Assembly (NCBI GenBank): GCA_017481495.1
Contig: JAFUPC010000124.1
Location: forward strand, 1 to 64,000
Length of the DNA stretch: 64,000 nucleotides
Source of the DNA: Clostridia bacterium
GTDB taxonomy: Bacteria; Bacillota; Clostridia; Oscillospirales; CAG-272
Direction: 5' to 3'
The notes beneath the pieces were generated by a model that was not told the origin of the DNA, made no database searches, and was given only the letters and a program-made list of their open reading frames with translations. How positions within the stretch are numbered: position 1 is the stretch's first letter; every line of letters begins with the position of its first letter. The translations under genes and the position numbers were made by a program. Positions 56,318 through 64,000 of the stretch are shown in pieces.

Positions 56318-57913
56318 TCATCCCTCCCGCCTTTCCCATTTTCCGAACACCCACAGAAACCCCCCGTAAAAAATCCCGGTAACCAGAATATGCACAAACA
56401 GTCCCACCCACGCAAACCGGAATGTTATACCGATGTCCGCCATTCCCCGCAGAAACCACACCGCCAGACTTCCCGCGCCGATGACAGAGACGGCGGGCGT
56501 GACGACCCAGCGCAGGACGGGAATGCGCAGTCCGGTCACGGAGATCAGCTTTGACAGGGACAGCGCGAGGTTGAAAATTTCCGATGCGTACAGAAGCAAG
56601 CAGTACCCGCGGATGCCAAGAGCGGGGAGGAGCAGATACGCCATCAGCACGCAGAATGCCGCATCGAGAATGTTGTAGCGCATGGACGCGACCTGCTCGT
56701 CAAGCCCTTTCAGAAACGCATCGACGACTGTGTCAAGATACATGACCGGAATGAGCGCGGCAAGGGTGTGAAGATACGTCCCGGTTTCCGTGTTTCCGCC
56801 GAGCAGGGCACCGAGTTCCTCGGAAAAACACAGCATGATGCCGGACACAAAGATGGCATAACAAAGGGTCGTGCCGAGCATTCGCTTCTCCCATCGTTGA
56901 ACGGCATTCTTATCCCCCGATGCGCGGAATGCGGCGATCTCCGGAACGAGCAGACTGGCGGCGGACTGGAGCAGTGCCGCGGGGAAGAGCAGAACCGGCA
57001 GAACGACTCCGTGAACCGTACCGTAAGCGGCGAGTGCTTCCTCCGCACCGATCCCGGATCGGCGCAGTCCCGACGGGATGAGCAGGTGCAGAAGCGTTCC
57101 CAGACCAGAACGGATGCAGGCGGTCATTGCGATGGGGACGGCGATGCGGATGATGGCACGGGAAACCGTTTCCGCAACGGAAACAGTGCCGGCACTTTGG
57201 GTTGTCTGTGTACCGGAATGTGCGGAACGCGCAGAACGCCCGGGCTCGGGTTTTGCCGCCGCACGCGACAGACGTTTTGCATCCGGGAAATAAAGCAGCC
57301 ACGACAAAAGCAGTCCTACAATTTCCGAGACAAGACACCCGATGACAAGCGCAAGACACGCGGATTCCGCGCCTTTCCCCGACCAGAGATGCAGAAGCAG
57401 AACCGTCATCGCAATGCGGGAAAGCTGGGAGGACACCCCGACAACGGCACAAGAAAACGCTCGCCGCCGCGCGGTGAAATAGCCGCCGAGTGCCGCCGAA
57501 AGTGCCAGCGGAACCAGCGACAGCGCAAGCACCCGCAGGGACGGAATACTCTCTGTATCCCGCAGAAGATATGTCCCGATGGGCGCGGAAAACAACAATA
57601 ACAGCAACGCGGAAGAACTGCCGGTCAGAAAACTGTATAACAGTCCTGTTCGGACTGCCCTGCGGATACGCGGTGCGGCGGAATCCGTTTCTCCCGCCTC
57701 CGATACCACCCGCGTGACGGCAAGTCCGATGCCCGCCGATGCCAGCGTCACGGCAAAACCGTACACCGACATGACAAGGGAAAACCGTCCCAACCCCGCC
57801 GCACCGAGCCGGGCAGTCAGATAAAGATTGAACAGCATTCCGACCCCGCGCATTCCGAGTGCGGCGGCGGTCAGAAGCAGGGCATTGGCAAAAAATCGGT
57901 TCCGACGGGTCAT
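56318..57913 (-). CDS. SpoVB-like lipid-linked oligosaccharide flippase
   Basis: The 531-residue membrane protein of the MVF/MATE superfamily has about 12-14 helices. It begins FANALLLTAAALGMRGVGMLFNLYLTARLGAAGLGRFSLVMSVYGF, the standard SpoVB/MurJ start, and later has GVVLPVLLFPAALLQSAASLLVPEIAAF and LDTVVDAFLKGLDEQVASMRYN. SpoVB and relatives move lipid-linked cell-wall precursors or polysaccharides across the membrane. A Ser/Thr/Arg/Gln-rich cytoplasmic loop lies around residues 225-250. AAGGAGAAC precedes the ATG. The region between it and the nanA operon (56153-56317) shows nothing. Confidence 0.85.
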   Translation of the reverse strand: MTRRNRFFANALLLTAAALGMRGVGMLFNLYLTARLGAAGLGRFSLVMSVYGFAVTLASAGIGLAVTRVVSEAGETDSAAPRIRRAVRTGLLYSFLTGSSSALLLLLFSAPIGTYLLRDTESIPSLRVLALSLVPLALSAALGGYFTARRRAFSCAVVGVSSQLSRIAMTVLLLHLWSGKGAESACLALVIGCLVSEIVGLLLSWLLYFPDAKRLSRAAAKPEPGRSARSAHSGTQTTQSAGTVSVAETVSRAIIRIAVPIAMTACIRSGLGTLLHLLIPSGLRRSGIGAEEALAAYGTVHGVVLPVLLFPAALLQSAASLLVPEIAAFRASGDKNAVQRWEKRMLGTTLCYAIFVSGIMLCFSEELGALLGGNTETGTYLHTLAALIPVMYLDTVVDAFLKGLDEQVASMRYNILDAAFCVLMAYLLLPALGIRGYCLLLYASEIFNLALSLSKLISVTGLRIPVLRWVVTPAVSVIGAGSLAVWFLRGMADIGITFRFAWVGLFVHILVTGIFYGGFLWVFGKWERREG

Positions 57914-58035
57914 GGCAGGCAGTTCTCCTTATGATAATTTCTCTTTATTTTATTGGAACCGCCGGAAATTTATGAAAATGCAGAGACAAAACGGAAAAAG
58001 TATGGTATAATATTAGAAGAATATGAAATTTTATC

Positions 58036-58064
58036 TTGACATCACGCTAAAACTATGGTATAAT
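58036..58064 (+). promoter_or_regulatory. Promoter of the MoxR operon
   Basis: TTGACA (58036-58041), a 17-bp spacer and TATAAT (58059-58064), with a second TATAAT 50 bp upstream. Confidence 0.85.
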
Positions 58065-58154
58065 AGAATTACAGAAAAGGTTCATCTGACTGCGTGACAA
58101 AAAAACGAGACACCAAATCGTTTCAAATAAACTCAAAACGAAAGGAATCCCAAG

Positions 58155-59114
58155 ATGAAAGCCGAATCCATCCGCACCCTGACGAAAGTGATCAACGCAA
58201 ACATTTCCCGCGTCATTTACGGCAAGGAGGAAAAGATCAACTACATCCTCTGCGCACTGCTCTGCGGCGGACACGTTCTGCTCGACGACATCCCCGGCAC
58301 GGGCAAAACCTCCCTTGCGCGAGCGCTGGCGAAGAGCATTTCCGCCGATGACGATGCGTTCCGGCGCATCCAGTTCACCCCCGACCTGCTCCCGTCCGAC
58401 ATCACCGGTATCCATTATTACAATCAGAAAGAAAACGAATTCGTGTTTCGTCCAGGTCCGGTGTTCTCCCATGTCATCATCGCGGATGAAATCAACCGCA
58501 CCACGCCGCGCACGCAGTCTGCCTTGCTTGAATGTATGGAAGAAGGGCAGACGACCATCGACGGCGAGACGTTTGTGTTGCCGAAGCCCTTTTTCATCAT
58601 CGCAACGCAGAACCCCATCGAGTCGCAGGGGACGTTCCCACTGCCCGAGGCGCAGATTGACCGATTCCTGATGCGCCTGTCGCTCGGTTATCCGGCGGCG
58701 GAGGAGGAAAAGGCGATTCTCGACGGACACATTGTCGCATCCCCGCTCGGAGAACTGGAAACCGTCTGCTCCATTGACGAGTTGACCGAAGCACAGCGCG
58801 GCATCCGCGACATCCATCTCTCCGATGCGGTCAAGGATTACATCGTGCGCATTGCGCACGCCACGCGCGAGACCGACCGTCTGCGGCTCGGCATTTCCCC
58901 GCGTGCTTCTCTGGCACTGGCGCACGCTTCTCAGGCGTGGGCGGCGATGCAGGGACGGGATTATGTCCTCCCCGACGACGTCAAAGCGGTGGCAGTCCCC
59001 GTGCTTGCGCACCGCGTGGTGTCCCGCTCGCAAAGCTCCGTGCGGCTGGCACAGTCCACGGAAACGGTCATCGAATATCTGCTGACCACCGTCCAGGCTC
59101 CCATCGAAGCATAA
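58155..59114 (+). CDS. MoxR-family AAA+ ATPase
   Basis: The 319-residue protein has Walker A (DDIPGTGKTSLARAL), a MoxR-type QFTPDLLPSDITG, Walker B (VIIADEINRTTPRTQSALLECMEE), a sensor-1 region (FFIIATQNPIESQGTFPLPEAQIDRFLM) and the lid SPRASLALAHASQAWA. MoxR proteins act as chaperones for metal insertion or for proteins of the DUF58/VWA type. The start follows CGAAAGGAATC. It leads the operon, with a DUF58 gene 12 bp downstream, as is usual. Confidence 0.94.
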   Translation: MKAESIRTLTKVINANISRVIYGKEEKINYILCALLCGGHVLLDDIPGTGKTSLARALAKSISADDDAFRRIQFTPDLLPSDITGIHYYNQKENEFVFRPGPVFSHVIIADEINRTTPRTQSALLECMEEGQTTIDGETFVLPKPFFIIATQNPIESQGTFPLPEAQIDRFLMRLSLGYPAAEEEKAILDGHIVASPLGELETVCSIDELTEAQRGIRDIHLSDAVKDYIVRIAHATRETDRLRLGISPRASLALAHASQAWAAMQGRDYVLPDDVKAVAVPVLAHRVVSRSQSSVRLAQSTETVIEYLLTTVQAPIEA

Positions 59115-59126
59115 GAGGATGCCGTC

Positions 59127-60380
59127 ATGCTTTACCTTGCCATTCTGCTCGGCGCGGTACTCATTTATGTCGTACAGATGAAGCTCTACGAACGCCATAC
59201 CACCGACCGGCTGACCTACCGCGTCCGCCCCGGTGCGGAGGAGGTGTTCGAGGATGAAGACGTCTACTTCTTTGACGAAGTCGCAAACGACAAGCTCCTG
59301 CCGCTGCCGTTCCTCAAAGTCAACGACGACCTGCCCGACGGCCTGTTCTTTCATTTCGTTGACCCGGTTCCCGGGGCGGATACGATGAAGGACACCTACG
59401 AAGCGCAGGTGCAGTCCATTTATGTGCTGGAAAGCTATCAGAAGATCAGCCGCCGCTGGCGTGTGACTTGCAGAAAACGCGGCATCTACCGCATCGGCGA
59501 TGCTCTGCTCGTGACAAACGACCTGTTCGGCATGAACAGCCGCTCCTTTGCCGCATCGACCCTGCCGGGTTTTGTGCCGTACCGTTTGACGGTCTTGCCG
59601 AAGCCCATCGACCTTGCATCGGCGTTCGTCGCAGCCGACGGTCTGACGGGGGACGTCATCACCAACCACAGCCTGCTCACCGACCCGCTCATCCGCGCCG
59701 GAACGAGAGAATACCGCACCGACGACCCCATGCGTGCCATCAACTGGAAATCCACCGCCGTGCACGGCCGTCTGATGGTCAACGTCGAGGAGCATTACCG
59801 GCGGTTCGTGTTCAACATCGTGCTCAATATGCAGTCGCGCCCCATCGAGAAGCACCCGGACGTGCCGAGCGCACCGCACGACATTGAACGGTGCATCAGC
59901 ATTGCCGCCACGCTCTTTGACCGCGCTTCCGCCGAAGATGTGCCGACCCGGCTCATCGTCAACACCCCCCACAAGTCCATCGAAACGGACGACTCCGCAT
60001 CGGTTTCCGTCGTCGATATCGGCGACCCCGTGGGACGGCAGATCACCCTGTCTCGCAGTTATGAGGGACGGATGCAGACACTGGATGCCCTGCGCCTGCT
60101 TGCCGGTATTCCGATGGCGATCTCCGTTCCGGAGGAAAAGCTGCTTGACCACATCATCGAACATCCGGCTTTGTATACGGAGGCGGCGGATCACACCGGC
60201 GCGGCAAGTCTGGTTTTCGTGACATCCTATTTTTCCGAGCGCATGATCCATTTTCACCGCGCGATGGAAGCGGTCGGCGTGAATGTCATCTATTACGTCA
60301 CCAGTGCCAACCGCAATGCGCTTGACATTCCCGACGACATTGAGATCTATTTCTCCGTCGGTTCCATATTGACACAGTAA
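59127..60380 (+). CDS. DUF58 membrane protein
   Basis: The 417-residue protein begins with one or two helices (LYLAILLGAVLIYVVQM). The DUF58 signature is GTREYRTDDPMRAINWKSTAVHGRLMVN near residue 190, followed by a VWA-like region. RKRGIYRIGDALLVTNDLFGM precedes it. DUF58 proteins work with MoxR ATPases. GAGGATGCC precedes the ATG. The next gene starts 15 bp downstream. Precise role unknown. Confidence 0.88.
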   Translation: MLYLAILLGAVLIYVVQMKLYERHTTDRLTYRVRPGAEEVFEDEDVYFFDEVANDKLLPLPFLKVNDDLPDGLFFHFVDPVPGADTMKDTYEAQVQSIYVLESYQKISRRWRVTCRKRGIYRIGDALLVTNDLFGMNSRSFAASTLPGFVPYRLTVLPKPIDLASAFVAADGLTGDVITNHSLLTDPLIRAGTREYRTDDPMRAINWKSTAVHGRLMVNVEEHYRRFVFNIVLNMQSRPIEKHPDVPSAPHDIERCISIAATLFDRASAEDVPTRLIVNTPHKSIETDDSASVSVVDIGDPVGRQITLSRSYEGRMQTLDALRLLAGIPMAISVPEEKLLDHIIEHPALYTEAADHTGAASLVFVTSYFSERMIHFHRAMEAVGVNVIYYVTSANRNALDIPDDIEIYFSVGSILTQ

Positions 60381-60395
60381 GGAGGCCGTGATACG

Positions 60396-61898
60396 ATGTT
60401 CTTTTCCATAAAAACAACAGCTGCCGAAGGCACTTCTGCGGCCGCGGCATCCTCCAATGCCAAAAACACGAACACCGACTTTTCCCCCTATTACCAGGCG
60501 GGTGCCGTGGCGTGCTATCTGCTCGTCGCTCTGCCGTTCTGCGGGATGATAACGATCCCGTCCATTGACGTTCCGCTCGTGCAGGCCGCGCTGATGCTCT
60601 GGTTTCTTGCCGCTGGTGTGCTCGGATACGCGATTCAGCGGTTTGGCGCAAAGATATTACACATCGAGCGCAAGCCGATGGTGTTCAGCTATGAAGACCG
60701 CACGAAACGCTACCGTCTGCACGAAGCGCTATTCTGTCATGTCGCCGCCGTTCTGATTGCGATGCTTGCATCCCGCGCCGCGTGGGCGATTTTGTACCGG
60801 TACGCCGCGTATTACGGGGAATATTCGGTCTATCCGTATGCCATTGCGCTCTGCACGTTCTTCATGGTGGAGTTCGGCGGGTATCTGTGGTTCATTCCCT
60901 ACAATACACTCATCTCGATGCCGCGGCTCGGCGCGGTCGGATTTACGCTTCTGTGTACATTCCTATTGGAAAAACTGCTGGGGTTCAGAACGACTTACGC
61001 CGTTCTGACGGCGACCAATTACCTCTCCCTCATCCCGGTCATCAGTCTGTTTGTGCTGATTCTGAATCAGGCATTCATTACGCGCCCCTACGGCGGGAAG
61101 ATCGCACGCGGCATCAACGATGCGGCAAAGACCTACAGTGCGCGTATCGTTGCGCTGGCGCTCTCCTGCGTGGCACTGGGAACCGTTGTCACCATGTCGG
61201 TGCTGGTCGCCGTCGTCAAAGGGTGGTACGCCGTTCTGAAATTCCTCCTTGCACAGCTCGTTTCCCGGAAAACGGGCGGCGACGAGGATGAGATCAAAGC
61301 GGTGCTGGAGCAGGATATGGCGGGAGAACTGCTGGAACTGCGGCAGGGACAGGCGGATTATTGGGTCGTCGTGTTCGTAATTTTAACGGTCATCGTCATT
61401 GCGTTTCTGCTGGTTCTCTGGATTCCGAGCCTGCGGGAAAAGGCAAAGGAACTGCTTCTGTGGCTGAAAGAAGTCTTCCTCTTTCTCTTCCGCTCTCCGT
61501 CGGAATTGCGGCAGAAGAAACAGCGGCGCGAATCGCTGAACTTCGTCGATACCGAGGAAAAAACGCGCTACCCTGTGAGCAGGATTCAACTCCGCACAGA
61601 CGACCTGCGCAGTTACGCGGAATTCGAACGCCGGCTTGATACCCTGGAAAATATCGGCGACAAGATCCGCTACGCATACGCGGTCACAGCGGTGCTCTTG
61701 CAGGATCAGCGGTGCGATGTGAAAAAATCCGACACCCCGCGCGAGATTGCCGGAAAGGTGAAAAAGCGCGAGCTGATCCCCGACATCGACCCCCTGACCG
61801 GGACGTTTGAGCATCTGCATTACGAAAATGCGCCGCCGCCCCCGGACAGCGAGCAGACCCTTGCCCGCTTGTGCGTCATCGTGCAGAATTATCTGTAA
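60396..61898 (+). CDS. Polytopic membrane protein with DUF4129-like tail
   Basis: The 500-residue protein has about eight membrane helices in residues 30-340, including YYQAGAVACYLLVALPFCGM and VVVFVILTVIVIAFLLVLWI. After residue 385 it is soluble. The tail has EFERRLDTLENIGDKIRYAYAVTAVLLQDQR and SDTPREIAGKV, a pattern like the DUF4129 domain that often accompanies MoxR-DUF58 operons, usually together with a transglutaminase. No transglutaminase triad is seen here. GGAGGCCGTGATACG precedes the ATG. Function unknown. Confidence 0.72.
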   Translation: MFFSIKTTAAEGTSAAAASSNAKNTNTDFSPYYQAGAVACYLLVALPFCGMITIPSIDVPLVQAALMLWFLAAGVLGYAIQRFGAKILHIERKPMVFSYEDRTKRYRLHEALFCHVAAVLIAMLASRAAWAILYRYAAYYGEYSVYPYAIALCTFFMVEFGGYLWFIPYNTLISMPRLGAVGFTLLCTFLLEKLLGFRTTYAVLTATNYLSLIPVISLFVLILNQAFITRPYGGKIARGINDAAKTYSARIVALALSCVALGTVVTMSVLVAVVKGWYAVLKFLLAQLVSRKTGGDEDEIKAVLEQDMAGELLELRQGQADYWVVVFVILTVIVIAFLLVLWIPSLREKAKELLLWLKEVFLFLFRSPSELRQKKQRRESLNFVDTEEKTRYPVSRIQLRTDDLRSYAEFERRLDTLENIGDKIRYAYAVTAVLLQDQRCDVKKSDTPREIAGKVKKRELIPDIDPLTGTFEHLHYENAPPPPDSEQTLARLCVIVQNYL

Positions 61899-61941
61899 CC
61901 TGTTTCTATCTTTGACTGAACCCATCTTGAAAGGACTTCCC

Positions 61942-62517
61942 ATGATTTTGCCCAACCGTATACTTGAAAACGTCAAAAACCACCTCATCTACACCCTTGC
62001 GCTCGTCATCATCGTCATTGTCGGGATGCCGCTGTTCCAGACTTTGTTCTATGTCCTCTGGGACGGCAATGTCATACTCAGTGCTATCGCCATTTTCCTG
62101 CTCGTCGGATTTTATTACGCCCTGCCCGAAAAGTTCCGGCTCGACAAAAACTCCGAGTTGATGCGCGAGTTCCGCAAGAACACCCCCGACGGCACCTATG
62201 ACACGAAAACCGATGCAAAGAATTTCGTGCGCTCGCCGGAATTTTTCAGCGACTGTGTCTCGATTCTCTGCATGGTCGTCGCCGCCATCGTCATTGTGGT
62301 CGTCATGATCATGTTCCGCATCATCACCCCGCCCGCCATCCTGACCGTGGTCGAGAATCCTGCGATCCTCCTCCTCATCCCGCCGGCAGCACTCATCCTG
62401 ACCCTGGTCTACGGGGCATTCCACCTTGTCTTTACCGTTCAGGTTCACCGCGACTGGGATGAAACAAGACTGCACCTCGCCGGGGAGAAACGGATGGAGT
62501 ATCAGGAGAAGAAGTGA
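61942..62517 (+). CDS. Four-helix membrane protein of the MoxR operon
   Basis: The 191-residue protein has four predicted helices: LALVIIVIVGMPLFQTLFYV, VILSAIAIFLLVGFYYAL, SILCMVVAAIVIVVVMIMF and ILLLIPPAALILTLVYGAFH. The tail is charged. I recognise no family. The start at 61942 follows GAAAGGACTTCCC; a longer upstream reading overlaps the previous gene without support. It is probably the last gene of the operon that begins with MoxR. Confidence 0.65.
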   Translation: MILPNRILENVKNHLIYTLALVIIVIVGMPLFQTLFYVLWDGNVILSAIAIFLLVGFYYALPEKFRLDKNSELMREFRKNTPDGTYDTKTDAKNFVRSPEFFSDCVSILCMVVAAIVIVVVMIMFRIITPPAILTVVENPAILLLIPPAALILTLVYGAFHLVFTVQVHRDWDETRLHLAGEKRMEYQEKK

Positions 62518-62540
62518 GTTGGCAAGGAGAACAGCAATCA

Positions 62541-62596
62541 GATGATTTTGCAGGGGATGCCTATATGGTTTCGCTTTGCGAAACCTTGCTCCCGCG
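62541..62596 (+). repeat. Family A repeat, single end (copy 3)
   Basis: The 56 bp match the left end of the 14212 copy and the reversed right end of the 5241 copy. They include GATTTTG(C/T)AGGGGA, CTATATGG, a perfect stem GGTTTCGC/GCGAAACC with loop TTT, and CTTGCTCCCGCG. The other end is not found, so it may be a truncated element. Confidence 0.75.
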
Positions 62597-62678
62597 AATC
62601 AATGAATCTTGCCATCATACATAGATTTGAGAACATAAATCAAGAATAATATTAACACAATCCCCCAAAACCAAGAAC

Positions 62679-62713
62679 GCGCACCCCACCAAAACGATGG
62701 GATGCGCATTTTT
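62679..62713. terminator. Terminator between the MoxR operon and ftsZ
   Basis: GCGCACCCCA and TGGGATGCGC pair with one mismatch and are followed by TTTTT on the plus strand. It also lies directly beyond the ftsZ stop on the minus strand, with weaker T-content there. Confidence 0.75.
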
Positions 62714-62733
62714 CATATTGATTGATTGTTGTA

Positions 62734-63945
62734 TCAGTTATTCCGTCTCGTTCTCTTGAGGATCTTCATGATGTCATCAAAATCAGAGTCGGAGATGACG
62801 CCGTCGGTGACAGGGTCAACGGGCGCATTGCGCTCGGCTTCCTCTGCTTTTGCCTTGGCTTCGGCTTCTGCCTTTGCTTTGGCTTCCGCTTCGGCGCGCT
62901 CGGCTTCTTCTTTTGCTTTCAGCTCTGCCGCGATGCGTGCTTCTTCTTCGGCAATTTCTTCGGGGGTGAGCTTCTTCAGCTTCTTGTCCGCATCAAGACC
63001 GGTGGCGATGACGGTGACGTGCATCTCGTCCTCAAGAGAGGAGTCGAACGCGACACCCCAGATGACCGTTGCATCCGGATCTGCCTGCTCGGTGATGAGG
63101 TTGGAGGCGGTGTATGCTTCGTCGAGTCCCAGGTCGGGAGAACCGGTGATGTTGACGAGAATGCCCTTTGCGCCGGAAATGGAGGTTTCGAGCAGGGGAG
63201 AGGTGATCGCCATCTGTGCGGCTTTTTCTGCCTTGTCCTTGCCGGTTGCCTGACCGGTACCCATGTGTGCAAGACCCGCGCCGGACATGATGTTGGTGAC
63301 GTCCGCAAAGTCGAGGTTGATGAGTCCCGGAACGTTGATAAGTTCAGAAATACTCTGGACACCGCGGCGGAGAACGTCGTCCGCAATAGCGAATGCGTTC
63401 ATCAGGGTCAGCTTGGTCTCGGATGCTTCTTTCAGTCTGTCGTTGGGGATGATGACAAGGGAGTCCACGTATTCGCGCAGACGGATGATGCCGGCTTCCG
63501 CCTGATCCATACGGCGTTTGCCCTCAAAGGAGAACGGCTTTGTCACGATACCGATGGTGAGAATGCCCATTTCACGCGCGATCTTCGCAACGATGGGAGC
63601 CGCACCGGTACCTGTGCCACCGCCCATACCGGTCGTGATGAAGACCATGTCAGCGCCTTCCAGTGCGCGGGAGATCTCTTCCTTGGAGTCCTCTGCCGCG
63701 TGTGCGCCGACTTCGGGATTTGCACCCGCGCCCTTGCCCTTGGTTACTTTGTCGCCGATGTTGATCTTAATGGGCGCATTGGATTTTGCGAGTGCCTGCA
63801 GGTCCGTGTTGATGGCGATGAACGACACGCCCTTGACATTGCTTTCGATCATTCGGTTGACCGCGTTGTTGCCGCCGCCGCCGACACCGACTACCTTTAT
63901 ATTGACAACGCTCGTTTCGCCTGCGTCAAATTCAAAATTAGACAT
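62734..63945 (-). CDS. ftsZ: Cell-division tubulin FtsZ
   Basis: The 403-residue protein polymerises into the division ring. It has [25 protein letters not shown], the tubulin signature [25 protein letters not shown] and FADVTNIM. The GTPase ends near residue 320. The linker is 50 residues of Glu/Ala/Lys ([23 protein letters not shown]...), a helical, charged sequence unlike the usual flexible linker. The C-terminus is [17 protein letters not shown], a variant of the conserved peptide that binds FtsA/ZipA-like partners. AGGAGGAAATCAT precedes the ATG. No ftsA is adjacent. Confidence 0.97.
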   Translation of the reverse strand: MSNFEFDAGETSVVNIKVVGVGGGGNNAVNRMIESNVKGVSFIAINTDLQALAKSNAPIKINIGDKVTKGKGAGANPEVGAHAAEDSKEEISRALEGADMVFITTGMGGGTGTGAAPIVAKIAREMGILTIGIVTKPFSFEGKRRMDQAEAGIIRLREYVDSLVIIPNDRLKEASETKLTLMNAFAIADDVLRRGVQSISELINVPGLINLDFADVTNIMSGAGLAHMGTGQATGKDKAEKAAQMAITSPLLETSISGAKGILVNITGSPDLGLDEAYTASNLITEQADPDATVIWGVAFDSSLEDEMHVTVIATGLDADKKLKKLTPEEIAEEEARIAAELKAKEEAERAEAEAKAKAEAEAKAKAEEAERNAPVDPVTDGVISDSDFDDIMKILKRTRRNN

Positions 63946-64000
63946 ATGATTTCCTCCTCGATTATGTATGGTGTGATACAGAGATGATGATTTCCGAACT

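Noticed and set aside
58053..60257. 734-codon frame antisense to the MoxR and DUF58 genes
   Set aside because: It lies across two recognised genes on the other strand and has no domain pattern or ribosome site.
1..64000. CRISPR array
   Set aside because: Repeats found are a few tandem units, terminal inverted repeats or hairpins; none has regular spacers and no cas genes are present.

Overview
The window looks like a chromosomal segment of an anaerobic, spore-forming member of the Clostridia, probably an uncultured gut-type Oscillospirales-like lineage (my inference; species not resolvable). Reasons: a complete sporulation block (gpr, spoIIP, spoIIAA-spoIIAB-sigF) and a SpoVB-like flippase, a rubrerythrin, acetate kinase, a Na+-pumping decarboxylase beta subunit, fairly GC-rich coding sequence, and very regular vegetative promoters (TTGACA, 17 bp, TATAAT). 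No plasmid, prophage or CRISPR genes were seen.

Layout. 1-400: an intact tRNA-Pro(TGG) and the 5' half of a second one, under a consensus promoter. 0.5-5.2 kb: two NodB polysaccharide deacetylases, a truncated MocR-type regulator, a DUF3795 protein and a PHP-domain protein. 5.8-9.2 kb: metF-metH. 9.4-14.2 kb: gpr, spoIIP and the spoIIA operon. 14.7-21.9 kb: ackA, a DeoR-type regulator, an acetyltransferase, cardiolipin synthase, the decarboxylase beta subunit with a 52-residue partner, and a YgjV-like membrane protein. 21.9-29.1 kb: a glycan operon (rhamnosidase-like enzyme, solute-binding lipoprotein, DUF4091 lipoprotein) that also encodes a fusion of a QueG-like iron-sulfur protein with an inositol-monophosphatase domain. 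29.3-32.7 kb: rubrerythrin and a three-gene operon of zinc-ribbon and membrane proteins. 32.9-39.7 kb: sugar isomerase, DUF177, rpmF, a DUF512 radical-SAM protein, der, plsY, and a barnase-barstar pair. 39.7-43.9 kb: a TPP riboswitch, thiD and thiC, with a 1.85-kb cassette between the last two. 44-52.4 kb: accessory region with lipoproteins, a ParE/AbrB toxin-antitoxin pair, a PHP protein, a tiny transcription unit, a Cys-rich secreted protein and two tandem ~820-residue lipoproteins. 52.5-56.1 kb: sialic-acid operon (nanA, solute-binding protein, sialidase). 56.3-64 kb: SpoVB-like flippase, a MoxR/DUF58 membrane operon, and ftsZ.

The most unusual structure is the cassette between thiD and thiC. 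It is bounded by 58-bp direct repeats (57 of 58 identical) made of the 3' end of thiD. Each copy has its own stop codon, and the segment carries an AT-rich metalloprotease and lipoprotein pair but no recombinase. It separates thiC from its TPP riboswitch with a strong terminator. Other items worth attention are two ~80-bp arrays of three consecutive perfect stem-loops in front of cls and der (in der the last stem lies between Shine-Dalgarno and start codon), two families of MITE-like palindromic repeats, a 13-bp perfect inverted repeat at a transcription start, a triple palindrome between convergent genes, and glycan operons with solute-binding proteins but no permeases.
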